A stretch of DNA of 64,000 nt from NCBI GenBank assembly GCA_036526135.1, contig DATCZA010000018.1:62001-126000 (forward strand), read 5' to 3'. Each line of letters begins with the position of its first letter. The first letter of the stretch is position 1. The translations under genes and the position numbers were made by a program. The notes beneath the pieces are model-generated. The model ran no database searches. It was not told the origin of the DNA and was given only the letters and a program-made list of their open reading frames with translations. This stretch comes from UBA2965 sp036526135 (GTDB taxonomy: Bacteria > Pseudomonadota > Gammaproteobacteria > Pseudomonadales > Azotimanducaceae). Below are positions 53,235 through 61,869 of this stretch, in pieces.

Positions 53235-53261
53235 TTAGCACTCTAACGCTCAGAGTGCTAA
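53235..53261 (-). promoter_or_regulatory. CIRCE operator (HrcA-binding inverted repeat)
   Basis: A perfect CIRCE element: TTAGCACTC, a nine-base spacer, then GAGTGCTAA. It lies between the groES promoter and the groES start. HrcA binds it to repress groESL and releases it on heat shock. An hrcA gene should exist elsewhere in the genome. Confidence 0.96.
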
Positions 53262-53275
53262 TCCAAGGGCCGCAT

Positions 53276-53303
53276 ATAATAGTGGCGGCCCGGAGAGATT
53301 CAA
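53276..53303 (-). promoter_or_regulatory. Likely sigma70 promoter of groES-groEL
   Basis: On the minus strand, TTGAAT (53298-53303) and TATTAT (53276-53281) are separated by 16 bases. The start point would fall at the edge of the CIRCE element, the standard repressor arrangement. No sigma32 consensus (CTTGAAA with CCCCAT) is complete, although CTTGAA is present at the -35. Confidence 0.65.
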
Positions 53304-53322
53304 GTCCTGGGAAGTAAACGTT

Positions 53323-53778
53323 TTACGGCTGGCCGTCGTCGGGCGGGCGCCGCTCGAACTCTCCCTCGATGACCGTGGGCCCGGGACCCGGCTCTCCGGG
53401 CGAGAAAGGGCGACCGTCGGGCCCGACCATGGTGAGCCTGGAGAGCATGCGCCGTGCGATACCCGTGCGGCTCGGCGGGAAGAGCAGAACGAACCCGATG
53501 GCATCGGTCACGAAACCCGGGGTGATGAGCAGGGCCCCCGCCACGGCCAGAAGAATTCCTTCTGCCATCTCCGTCGCAGGCACCTCGCCGCGTTGCAGCC
53601 GACCAACCCCCCGGGTCAGCGTCTCTACTCCCTGAATGCGCAGCAGCGCAACGCCGACCACCGCAGTCAGCATGACCAGAGCGATGGTCGGCAGCGTCCC
53701 GATGTAGCCGCCCACCTCGATGAGCAGGTACATTTCCAGGATGGGGGTGAGGAAGAAGACGAGGAACCACAATCCCAT
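53323..53778 (-). CDS. fxsA: FxsA-family membrane protein
   Basis: 151 aa. The FxsA pattern is seen as FLTPILEMYLLIEVGGYIG, then LLRIQG, and GALLITPGFVTDAIGFVLL. There are about three transmembrane segments and a hydrophilic C-tail. It overlaps no neighbour and lies just upstream of groES, an arrangement conserved in several gammaproteobacteria. In E. coli, fxsA overproduction alleviates F-plasmid exclusion of phage T7. Its normal function is unclear. Confidence 0.9.
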   Translation of the reverse strand: MGLWFLVFFLTPILEMYLLIEVGGYIGTLPTIALVMLTAVVGVALLRIQGVETLTRGVGRLQRGEVPATEMAEGILLAVAGALLITPGFVTDAIGFVLLFPPSRTGIARRMLSRLTMVGPDGRPFSPGEPGPGPTVIEGEFERRPPDDGQP

Positions 53779-53920
53779 GATGGCGGGTGACCAGACGAGG
53801 TCGGCTCAATCTGAGGGCACGCTCGCGGATAGTCAACCGTCACCGAGGCAGCGGGTGTGGCAGGTGGTGGCGATGATCCCGCAGGCCAGATGGCACGCCT
53901 GAAGGCCGAGCGGGTCTCGT

Positions 53921-55174
53921 TCAGCGGGTCCCGGGTGGCTGCGGCTCATTGCTGGGAGCCGTGAAGGGCGCGACCCACACCAGCAGCACCATCCCCGGAA
54001 CCGCTGCCAGGGTGCACAGATAGAAGAACTCGACCCAGCCGACCACATCCACCAGCCAGCCGGTCGCCGCGGCGGTCAGCGTTCGCGGCAGCGCGGTTAC
54101 CGCGCTGAACAGGGCAAACTGGGTGGCCGCCAGAGCGGGCGAAGTCTCACGGGCGATGAAAGCCACGAAGGCGGCCGTCCCGAGCCCTACCCCCAGGTAC
54201 TCGGCGGAGATCACCACCGCGAGCACCACAAGGTCATTGCCCACCTGGGCCAGATAGGCGAAGCCCAGGATGGTGATCAGCTGCACCACGCCGAACACCC
54301 ACAAGCCCCGGTTGATCCCGATCTTGACGATGAACAGACCGCCCAGCAGGCCGCCGATGAGCGCGGGCCAGAATCCGGCGTTCTTGGCCACCACGCCGAT
54401 TTCCGTCTTGCTGAATCCAAGATCGAGGTAAAAGGTCGTCGACAGGGCGGTCGCCATGCTGTCGCCGAACTTGTAGGCAAACAGGAACAGCAGAACCACC
54501 AGCCCGTAGCGCCATCCGCGGCGGCCGAAATATTCCCGAAAAGGCTCCACCACGGCGGCTTTCAGCGATGGCGGTATCCGCGGGTCCAGCACGGCCTCGC
54601 GCACCACTAAAGTGGTCGCCACGCCGATGGCCATGAAGCCGGCCATGGTCCAGTACACGGCGCTCCAGGGCAGCACGTCGGCGAGGATCAGGCCGAGGGA
54701 GCCCGGCACGAAACCGGCAATCCGGTATACCTGAACGTGAATGGAGTTGCCGAGCGCAAGCTCTTCTTCGGTAGGCAGCAGCTCGCGCCTATAGGCGTCG
54801 ATGACGATGTCCTGACTGGCGCTGAAAAAACCGACCAGCAGCGCCAGGGCGAACACGGCTTCGATGTTCAGCACGGGATCCACGTAGCCGAACCCCGCAA
54901 AGCCGGCAACCAGCGCGACCTGGGTAACCAGCATCCAGCCCCGCCGGCGCCCCAGGAAGGGCAGCGGGTAGCGTTCCGCCAGCGGCGACCAGATGAACTT
55001 CCACGTGTACGGAACCTGAGCGAGCGCGAACAGCCCGATCTCCGTCAGCCCGACGCCCTCGTCGCGCAGCCACGCCTGCACCAGCTGCACCAGAACGAAC
55101 AGCGGCAGGCCCGATGCGAAACCCGTGAACGCGCATGTGATCATGCGCCGGTTGAGTACCTCACGGAGTTTCAA
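53921..55174 (-). CDS. ampG: AmpG-like MFS transporter
   Basis: 417 aa, about 12 transmembrane helices, including FASGLPLFVLVQLVQAWL at the start. The AmpG-type segments ALAQVPYTWKFIWSPLAERY and RRRGWMLVTQ match muropeptide permeases that import GlcNAc-anhydroMurNAc peptides for wall recycling. It is shorter than E. coli AmpG (about 490 aa) at the C-terminus. ampD lies about 8 kb away in the same window. Confidence 0.88.
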   Translation of the reverse strand: MKLREVLNRRMITCAFTGFASGLPLFVLVQLVQAWLRDEGVGLTEIGLFALAQVPYTWKFIWSPLAERYPLPFLGRRRGWMLVTQVALVAGFAGFGYVDPVLNIEAVFALALLVGFFSASQDIVIDAYRRELLPTEEELALGNSIHVQVYRIAGFVPGSLGLILADVLPWSAVYWTMAGFMAIGVATTLVVREAVLDPRIPPSLKAAVVEPFREYFGRRGWRYGLVVLLFLFAYKFGDSMATALSTTFYLDLGFSKTEIGVVAKNAGFWPALIGGLLGGLFIVKIGINRGLWVFGVVQLITILGFAYLAQVGNDLVVLAVVISAEYLGVGLGTAAFVAFIARETSPALAATQFALFSAVTALPRTLTAAATGWLVDVVGWVEFFYLCTLAAVPGMVLLVWVAPFTAPSNEPQPPGTR

Positions 55175-55199
55175 GGCGGGCCGTCCGGCAGGGGCTGCG

Positions 55200-55682
55200 T
55201 CAGTCGCGGAAGTTGGTGAAGTCGAGCGGCACCTCCAGGCCTGCGTCCTTCAGGGCGGCGATGGCCTGCTGAAGATCGTCCCGTTTCTTCCCCGTCACGC
55301 GCACCTGCTCGCCCTGAATCTGGCTCTGGACCTTTAGCCTGGAGTCTTTCAGGATCTTGACCAGGCGCTTGGCCGTATCGCGGTCGATACCCTGCTTGAG
55401 AGCGAAGGCCTGCCGCTTCTGCTTGCCGGACGCCTCGATCGTGCCGGGATCGAGAGCACGGACGTCCACGCCGCGGCGGTTCAGCTTGTCCTTGAGGATG
55501 TCCAGCATCTGACCCAGCTGGAACTCCTCCATGGCAGCCAGAAGGATGCCCTCGTCCGCATACTCGAAGCTGGCGTCGACGCCTTTGAAATCGAATCGGG
55601 TGCGAAGCTCCCGCGATGCCTGATCCACCGCGTTGCGAACCTCCTGCAGATCCACCTCGGAAATCACGTCGAAGCTTGGCAT
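55200..55682 (-). CDS. yajQ: YajQ-family nucleotide/cyclic-di-GMP-binding protein
   Basis: 160 aa from the ATG at 55682 (an upstream in-frame start adds nine residues). It starts MPSFDVISEVDLQEV and has RTRFDFKGVDASFEY and LVKILKDSRLKVQSQIQGE, the two ferredoxin-like halves of YajQ. Relatives bind c-di-GMP and act with transcription factors in Xanthomonas. It lies 25 bases before the AmpG-like gene on the same strand. The next gene, divergent, is a receiver plus degenerate GGDEF protein. Confidence 0.95.
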   Translation of the reverse strand: MPSFDVISEVDLQEVRNAVDQASRELRTRFDFKGVDASFEYADEGILLAAMEEFQLGQMLDILKDKLNRRGVDVRALDPGTIEASGKQKRQAFALKQGIDRDTAKRLVKILKDSRLKVQSQIQGEQVRVTGKKRDDLQQAIAALKDAGLEVPLDFTNFRD

Positions 55683-55890
55683 AGCGTTTCCTTTGGCATC
55701 TAGTAGCATCTAGCATCGCGCCCCAGGCGCCTGGTTTCGCGCTGCAGGCGCCGGCCCCACGCGGCGCAGAAAGGTGAACCAGATCACCATCCTGAGACCA
55801 TGGCCGCACGAGCGATGAACCTTCCTTGACATCGAGGGGTCCCTCGCATATCAAGGAAGCGACAAGGCGTCGAAGCAAACGCTAACTTAC
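55683..55890. promoter_or_regulatory. Divergent control region, yajQ / REC-GGDEF gene
   Basis: 208 bases rich in repeats. GCATCTAG occurs twice with a ten-base period (55696-55703 and 55706-55713) just before yajQ. A 12-base palindrome CCAGGCGCCTGG lies at 55723-55734. A promoter for the plus-strand gene, TTGACA (55826-55831), a 17-base spacer, TATCAA (55849-55854), coincides with the nested palindrome at 55821-55859. Two regulators of related signalling meet here, so shared control is plausible. Confidence 0.5.
55821..55859. repeat. 39-bp nested palindrome in a divergent promoter
   Basis: Outer arms CTTCCTTGA (55821-55829) and TCAAGGAAG (55851-55859) are perfect 9-bp inverted repeats. Inner arms CGAGGG (55833-55838) and CCCTCG (55841-55846) surround a two-base centre. 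The -35 and -10 hexamers of a plus-strand promoter lie within it, so it may be an operator or a hairpin at the 5' end of the transcript. Confidence 0.75.
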
Positions 55891-56880
55891 ATGTCATGGG
55901 AAGACATTCCAATCCTCGTCGTCGATGACGCGAAGTATTCCAGCGCCGTCATCACCAAAGCTTTGACCGACGAAGGGTTCAGCAACGTGCGCTGCGTGAA
56001 CGACGGCTTCGCCGCGTTGGACACGCTGGAAAACCGTTCGGCCCAGATCCTCATCGCCGACTGGGTGATGCCTGCCATGGACGGGCTGGAGCTGACCCGC
56101 CGGGTGAAACGCCTGGACGAGGAGAACGGCCACTTCACGTACGTGATGCTGCTCACGGGGAGGGAAGATTTCGAAGGCATGCTGGAAGCTTTCGACACCG
56201 GGGTGGACGACTTTCTCAACAAGCACAACCTGCGCGCCGAGCTGCAGCCCAGAATCATAGCCGCCCAGCGCATCGCCGCGCGCCAGAACGAGCTGCTGCG
56301 CACCAACAAGCTCCTGCGAAAGAAGGTACGCGAGCTCAGCGTGGTCGATCTCATCGACCCGGTGACCGGCCTGGGCAACCGCCGCTTCACCATCGAGCGC
56401 CTCACAGCCGCCATGGAGCAGGCGGAAAGCCGCCGAATGGCGGCATGCCTTCTACTCGTGGGCGTCGACAACGTCGCGGCGCTCACGGAAAGGTACGGTC
56501 CGCCCGCGGTGGACGAGCTGATGAGCGGCATCGGGTCGAAGATCCGCACCCTCGTGCGGCCCCTGGACCTGGTCACCAGGCCCGAGCCCGGCATCTTCGC
56601 GGTGATCACGCTGCACCCGAGCATCGAGGAGTGCACGTCCAGCACCTTTCAGCGCATCTTCGACGGGCTCTATCTGAACTCTTTCAAGACCAGCGAGGCC
56701 TACATTCCCGTCTCCGTCGGGATATCGATTACCGCCGCCGACGCCCAGACCGGCTTTCCCCATCCGCGCCAGCTCATGCGCCAGGCGGTGCACGCCCTGG
56801 GCGAATCGTTCGAGTCCGGCCAGATCGAGGTCCAGCGGGCGGCGACCCTGAACGAGCCCGTGACCGCCGCAGAGCTCTGA
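55891..56880 (+). CDS. Response regulator with degenerate GGDEF domain
   Basis: 329 aa. Receiver domain: ILVVDDAKYSS, phospho-Asp D57 in LIADWVMPAMDG, a C-terminal Lys-type VMLLTGRED region and a short coiled linker. The GGDEF fold begins DPVTGLGNRRFTIERL, but the catalytic GGDEF motif is replaced at the position RPEPGIFAVI, so it should not make c-di-GMP. It could bind the nucleotide or act by protein contact. It is divergent from yajQ. Confidence 0.85.
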   Translation: MSWEDIPILVVDDAKYSSAVITKALTDEGFSNVRCVNDGFAALDTLENRSAQILIADWVMPAMDGLELTRRVKRLDEENGHFTYVMLLTGREDFEGMLEAFDTGVDDFLNKHNLRAELQPRIIAAQRIAARQNELLRTNKLLRKKVRELSVVDLIDPVTGLGNRRFTIERLTAAMEQAESRRMAACLLLVGVDNVAALTERYGPPAVDELMSGIGSKIRTLVRPLDLVTRPEPGIFAVITLHPSIEECTSSTFQRIFDGLYLNSFKTSEAYIPVSVGISITAADAQTGFPHPRQLMRQAVHALGESFESGQIEVQRAATLNEPVTAAEL

Positions 56881-56894
56881 GCCGCCACGCACCC

Positions 56895-57458
56895 ATGACA
56901 CGAGAGCGCAAGCGGATAACCCAGGTGACCACGAAGGCCGGCGACACCGGCAAAACGTCGCTGGCGGACGGCTCTAAGCTCGCCAAGACAGAACCCCGCA
57001 TGCACGCGATCGGCACTGTCGACGAGCTGAACAGCTTCATCGGGCTGCTCGTCACGCAGCTCGACCCCGACGCTGCGCTGCGCGAGCCGTGCGCCAGAAT
57101 CCAGCAGGAGCTCTTCGACATCGGCGCCACGCTGGCAACCGTGGGAGCGATCCCCTGTCCCGACAATGCCTGGATCGACGAGGAGGTTCAGACGCTGAAT
57201 GCCCGCCTGCCGCCCCTTACCGAGTTCGTCATCCCCGGCGGCACGGTCGCGGCCGCTCTGGCCCACGTCTGCAGGACGACGTGCCGCCGCGCCGAGCGCG
57301 AGCTGTGGGCCTTGCAGGACGACGATTCGGCGACAGCGGCCGCCCGCTATACCAACCGGCTGAGCGATCTGCTGTTCGTGATGGCCCGCACCCTGAACGC
57401 CGCCGAGGGAGCCGAGCCTCAGTGGCGCGGCACGCGCGGCCCGAAGGGCCCGGAGTAG
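56895..57458 (+). CDS. Cob(I)alamin adenosyltransferase, PduO type
   Basis: 187 aa. It adenosylates cob(I)alamin with ATP. Landmarks are KAGDTGKTSLADGS (ATP P-loop-like), MHAIGTVDELNSFIGL, RRTCRRAERELWAL-type basic helix (seen as CRTTCRRAERELW) and RYTNRLSDLLFVMAR. The start is the ATG at 56895, 14 bases after the receiver protein. This points to use of adenosylcobalamin enzymes in the cell. It is convergent with aceF. Confidence 0.92.
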   Translation: MTRERKRITQVTTKAGDTGKTSLADGSKLAKTEPRMHAIGTVDELNSFIGLLVTQLDPDAALREPCARIQQELFDIGATLATVGAIPCPDNAWIDEEVQTLNARLPPLTEFVIPGGTVAAALAHVCRTTCRRAERELWALQDDDSATAAARYTNRLSDLLFVMARTLNAAEGAEPQWRGTRGPKGPE

Positions 57459-57476
57459 CGCAGGGGCCCGAAAGGC

Positions 57477-59159
57477 CTAGAGAGAAAGCCGGCGGATGTC
57501 GGCCAGCAGCTCGCAGAGATGGCTGACGAACCTGCCCGCCTCGGCGCCGTTGATTGCCCGATGGTCGTAGCTCAACGACAGCGGGAGCAATTTTCTCGGC
57601 ACGAAGCTCTCGCCGTCCCAGACCGGCCGCATGGCGAGCCGGGACACACCCAGGATGCCCACCTCCGGGGCATTGATGATGGGCGTGAAGCCGGTTCCAC
57701 CAATGGCCCCCAGGCTCGAAACGCTGAAGCTCCCGCCCTGCATGTCGTCCATGCCCAGCTTCTGCTCGCGGGCCCTGCCCGCGAGGTCGGTAACAGCCTC
57801 GGAGAGCTCCCAGATGCCCATCTGATCCGCGCCTTTGATAACCGGAACGACCAGGCCCTCCTCGGTGTCGACGGCGAAGCCGATGTTGTAATAACCCTTT
57901 AGAACGTAGTTGCGGGCTTCAGCGTCCAGGGAGGCGTTGAAGGTCGGGAACTTCTTCAGCGCGTAGCAGCAGGCCTTGATGATGAATGCCAGCGGCGTGA
58001 TCTTCACGCCCCGCCGCTCCGCCTCGCTCTTCAGAGAGGCGCGAAAGGCCTCGAGCTCCGTGACGTCCGCCTCGTCGTGCTGGGTGACGTGGGGCAGGTT
58101 CAACCAGCTGCGCTGCAGGTTGGCGGCGCCCGCCGCGCGAATCCGCGTCAGCGGCCGGATCTCCACCGGGCCGAATCTGGAAAAGTCGATCTGCGGTATG
58201 GCCGGGATGCCCGCTCCGCTCGCGGCCCCTGCTCCGGCACCGCCCGGCGCCGCGGTCATGGCATCCTTGACGTACGCCTTGACGTCATCCTTCACGATGC
58301 GCTCCCGCGCGCCGGTGCCCCTCACCCGGGCGAGATCCACCCCCAGCTCACGGGCGAGCCGGCGCACGGCTGGGCCGGCGTAGATGCGTTCGCCCAGAGC
58401 CGTCCCGGCCGACTCTTGCTCCGCCGCCGCAGTGTCCGGGCCGGCCGGGGGCGCAGCCGTCGTTGAGATAGGCTGCGGGGCCGCTGCTTCGGCGCCCCTG
58501 GGAACCTCGCCTGCTTCGACCTCGGGCCGATCTGCCGCAGGTGCGGGGGCTGCCGACGATCCCTTAACCTCGACCGTGGCGATGAGGGTCCCTTCGGTAA
58601 CTGCCGCACCTTCCGATACGTGCATTTCCAGAACCGTTCCGGAACACCCTGCCGGTATCTCCATGGACGCCTTGTCGGACTCCACCACGACCAGAAGATC
58701 GTCCTCGCCAACCTGCTGCCCGGCGGCGGCTGCAACCTCCACCACCACGACGTCCTCGGCCTCGCCGATGTCCGGCACCCGGATCTCGACGGTACCGGAC
58801 GGGCCAGCCTCGGGCTTTGTCGGCGGCGAGGCGACGGCCCGTTCCGGGGGCACTTTCGGATCCTGCATTTGCGGGGGCGCCTCAGCGGCCACCTCGCCGG
58901 CCTGATCCTCGACCGGCGCCGCCCCGGCAGCCTCTATGACGGCAATGAGATCGCCCTCGGCCACGGTGTCGCCCACGGCCACCGCCAGGGAAGCCACCAC
59001 GCCCGCCACCCCTGCCGGCACCTCCATGGACGCCTTGTCGGACTCGATGATGATGAGCGCGTCGTCCGCGGCCACCTCGGCACCCGCTGCGACGCAGATC
59101 TCCACCACCTCCACGTGCTCCACATCGCCGATGTCGGGAATGCGTATCTCTGTGGCCAA
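57477..59159 (-). CDS. aceF: Pyruvate dehydrogenase E2 (dihydrolipoyl acetyltransferase)
   Basis: 560 aa. It has two lipoyl domains, with the first lipoylated lysine at K42 (ESDKASMEV) and a second (ESDKASMEI) after an acidic Ala/Pro linker. A peripheral subunit-binding domain follows (AGPAVRRLARELGVDLARV) and then the catalytic core ending LSLSYDHRAINGAEAG. The HRxxNG variant of HRxxDG is common in Pseudomonas-type AceF. It is downstream of aceE by 12 bases. The E3 subunit is not in the window. Confidence 0.95.
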   Translation of the reverse strand: MATEIRIPDIGDVEHVEVVEICVAAGAEVAADDALIIIESDKASMEVPAGVAGVVASLAVAVGDTVAEGDLIAVIEAAGAAPVEDQAGEVAAEAPPQMQDPKVPPERAVASPPTKPEAGPSGTVEIRVPDIGEAEDVVVVEVAAAAGQQVGEDDLLVVVESDKASMEIPAGCSGTVLEMHVSEGAAVTEGTLIATVEVKGSSAAPAPAADRPEVEAGEVPRGAEAAAPQPISTTAAPPAGPDTAAAEQESAGTALGERIYAGPAVRRLARELGVDLARVRGTGARERIVKDDVKAYVKDAMTAAPGGAGAGAASGAGIPAIPQIDFSRFGPVEIRPLTRIRAAGAANLQRSWLNLPHVTQHDEADVTELEAFRASLKSEAERRGVKITPLAFIIKACCYALKKFPTFNASLDAEARNYVLKGYYNIGFAVDTEEGLVVPVIKGADQMGIWELSEAVTDLAGRAREQKLGMDDMQGGSFSVSSLGAIGGTGFTPIINAPEVGILGVSRLAMRPVWDGESFVPRKLLPLSLSYDHRAINGAEAGRFVSHLCELLADIRRLSL

Positions 59160-59171
59160 CTCCAGGCTCCC

Positions 59172-61835
59172 TCAGGCTGTCCGCGGATTGGGTTTGTCGG
59201 CATCGATGCCCATGGCATCCCTGGCCTGGCGAACCTCTTCGAGCGGGATCTTCTGGGCATCCGCCAGGCTGCGCAGCGCGGCCAGCGCGACGAACTTGCG
59301 GTCGACCTCGAAGAAGTGTCTGAGCGATTCCCTGGTATCGCTGCGTCCGAACCCATCCGTGCCGAGCACCTTGTACGGCGCCCCGATGTAGGGCCGGACC
59401 TGCTCGGCCAGGGACTTCATGTAATCGCTGGAGGCGATCACCGGATCGTCTCCGGCGAGCTGCTGCGAGACGTAGCTCACCCGCGGCGGCTCTTCCGGAT
59501 GCAGCAGGTTCCAACGCTCCACGTCCTGGCCGTCGCGAGCCAGCTCGTTGTAGCTCGTGACGCTGAACACCTCGGCGCTGACGCCGTAGTCCTCATGCAG
59601 CATATCGGCAGCCGCTTCGACCTCGCGCAGTATGGTTCCGCTGCCGAGCAGGCGTACCCGCCGCGTTTCGCCATCGCCAACCGTGCGCACCCGGTAGATG
59701 CCCCGCAGGATGCCCTCCTCCACCCCTTCGGGCATGGCCGGCTGCCGATAGCTCTCGTTCATCACCGTGATGTAGAAGAAAACGTTCTCGCCGTTCTCGA
59801 CCATCCGCTTCAGACCATCGTGAACGATCACGGCCAGCTCGTACGCGTAGCAGGGGTCATAGGTGACGCAGTTGGGGATCGTCGAGGCGAGCACGTGGCT
59901 GTGACCGTCCTGATGCTGCAGCCCCTCGCCGTTGAGCGTCGTCCGTCCCGACGTACCCCCGAGCAGAAAACCGCGCGCCTGAATGTCCCCAGCGGCCCAG
60001 GCCAGATCGCCCACCCGCTGGAAACCGAACATGGAATAGTAGATGTAGAAGGGAATCAGCGTGAAGCGGTGCGAGCTGTAGGACGTGGCGGCCGCCAACC
60101 AGGCCGAGAAAGCGCCGGCTTCGTTGATGCCCTCCTCGAGCACCTGGCCGTCCCGGGACTCGCGATAGGCGGCAATCTCTCCGTAATCCTCGGGCTCATA
60201 GAGCTGCCCGGCCGAGGAGTAGATGCCCAGCTGGCGGAACATGCCCTCCATCCCGAACGTGCGGGCCTCGTCGGGAACGATGGGAACGATTCGCTTGCCG
60301 ATGTTCTTGTCGCGAACCAGGGTCCCCAACATGCGCACGAACGCCATGGTGGTCGAGTTGGACCGGTCTCCGGTTCCCTGCAGCTGCTGCGCGAAGGCGC
60401 TGAGCTCCGGAACCTGCAGCGCTTCCGATGCCGTCGTGCGCTGGGGAATGGGACCGCCGAGGTCGGCCCGTTTCTTGCGCAGGTACACCATCTCCGGGCT
60501 GTCCTTTGGAGGACGGTAGAACGGGATGTCCTCCAGCTCCGTATCAGAAAGCGGGACGTCGAAGCGATCGCGGAAACGCTTGAGCTCGTCCAGGTTGAGC
60601 TTCTTCACCTGGTGGGTGTCGTTTTCCGCCTCGCCAGCGTCGCCCATGCCGTATCCCTTGACGGTCTTCGCCAGGATCACCGTAGGCTCGTCTTTGTGAT
60701 GCACGGCCTCGTGATAGGCCGCGTACACCTTGAAGGGGTCGTGGCCGCCCCGGTTGAGCCGCATGATGTCATCGTCCGAGAGGCGCTCGACCATGGCCAG
60801 GAGCTCCGGATGCGCGCCGAAGAAGTGTTCGCGGGTGTAGGCCCCGCCCTTGGCTTTGTAATTCTGGTACTCGCCGTCCACCACCTCGTTCATGCGCAGC
60901 TGCATCAGGCCCGCGGTGTCGTTGGCGAACAGCGGATCCCAGAGCCGACCCCACACCACCTTGATCACGTTCCAGCCCGCGCCGCGGAAGTTACCTTCCA
61001 GCTCCTGGATGATCTTGCTGTTGCCCCGCACAGGACCGTCCAGCCGCTGCAGGTTGCAGTTGACGACGAAGATCAGATTGTCGAGCTTCTCGGTGCCGGC
61101 CTTGGACAGGGCGCCGAGCGCTTCGGGCTCGTCGCACTCGCCGTCGCCGAGAAAGGCCCACACCTTGCGCTCGCCCATGGGCAGAAGCCCCCGGGCATCC
61201 AGGTACTTCATGATGTGCGCCTGGTAGATGGCCTGGATCGGCCCCAGCCCCATGGAGACCGTGGGAAACTGCCAGTAGTCGGGCATCAGCCAGGGGTGCG
61301 GATAGGATGAGAGCCCCTCCCCTGCCACTTCCCGGCGAAAGTTGTCCAGCTGGGCCTCGCTCAGGCGGCCCTCGAGAAACGACCGGGCGTATATGCCCGG
61401 CGAGGCGTGCCCCTGAAAGTAGATCAGGTCGCCCGGGTGCTCGTCCGTCGGGCCCCGGAAGAAATAGTTGAAGCCCACGTCGTAAAGCGTGGCCGACGAG
61501 GCGAAGCTGGAGATGTGCCCGCCCAGATCGCCCGGACGCCGGTTCGCCCGCACCACCATGGCAAGGGCGTTCCAGCGGATCAGCGAGCGGATGCGCCGTT
61601 CCATGAAGAGATCGCCCGGCATCACGGCTTCGCGGCTCGAGGGAATGGTGTTCCGGTAAGGCGTGGTGATGGTGTAGGGCAAACGCGCGCCGGTGCGCGT
61701 CATCCGGGCAGACAAACGCTCCAGCAGAAAGTTGGCACGGTCCACGCCCGCGTTCTCGAGAACGTACTCGAGAGAATCCAGCCACTCCCGGGTCTCCGCC
61801 GCGTCCTCGTCGCGAAGATCTCTTGGATACGCCAT
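59172..61835 (-). CDS. aceE: Pyruvate dehydrogenase E1, homodimeric type
   Basis: 887 aa, identical in length to E. coli AceE. The thiamine diphosphate site is the GDGECDEPEALGAL motif (GDG-x-NN type) and the HQDGHSHVLAST and GTSGRTTLNGEGLQHQ segments form the active-site loops. It decarboxylates pyruvate and passes the acetyl group to AceF. It is 34 bases downstream of the ROK gene on the same strand. Confidence 0.97.
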   Translation of the reverse strand: MAYPRDLRDEDAAETREWLDSLEYVLENAGVDRANFLLERLSARMTRTGARLPYTITTPYRNTIPSSREAVMPGDLFMERRIRSLIRWNALAMVVRANRRPGDLGGHISSFASSATLYDVGFNYFFRGPTDEHPGDLIYFQGHASPGIYARSFLEGRLSEAQLDNFRREVAGEGLSSYPHPWLMPDYWQFPTVSMGLGPIQAIYQAHIMKYLDARGLLPMGERKVWAFLGDGECDEPEALGALSKAGTEKLDNLIFVVNCNLQRLDGPVRGNSKIIQELEGNFRGAGWNVIKVVWGRLWDPLFANDTAGLMQLRMNEVVDGEYQNYKAKGGAYTREHFFGAHPELLAMVERLSDDDIMRLNRGGHDPFKVYAAYHEAVHHKDEPTVILAKTVKGYGMGDAGEAENDTHQVKKLNLDELKRFRDRFDVPLSDTELEDIPFYRPPKDSPEMVYLRKKRADLGGPIPQRTTASEALQVPELSAFAQQLQGTGDRSNSTTMAFVRMLGTLVRDKNIGKRIVPIVPDEARTFGMEGMFRQLGIYSSAGQLYEPEDYGEIAAYRESRDGQVLEEGINEAGAFSAWLAAATSYSSHRFTLIPFYIYYSMFGFQRVGDLAWAAGDIQARGFLLGGTSGRTTLNGEGLQHQDGHSHVLASTIPNCVTYDPCYAYELAVIVHDGLKRMVENGENVFFYITVMNESYRQPAMPEGVEEGILRGIYRVRTVGDGETRRVRLLGSGTILREVEAAADMLHEDYGVSAEVFSVTSYNELARDGQDVERWNLLHPEEPPRVSYVSQQLAGDDPVIASSDYMKSLAEQVRPYIGAPYKVLGTDGFGRSDTRESLRHFFEVDRKFVALAALRSLADAQKIPLEEVRQARDAMGIDADKPNPRTA

Positions 61836-61869
61836 ATCAGTTCCCGCTGGCCGGCTAGCCGGCCGGACC

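Noticed and set aside
57435..57476. GC-rich hairpins between the cobalamin adenosyltransferase and aceF
   Set aside because: GGCCC-GAA-GGGCC and a nearby GGCC pair can form, but arms are short, the first lies inside coding sequence, and there is no U tract.
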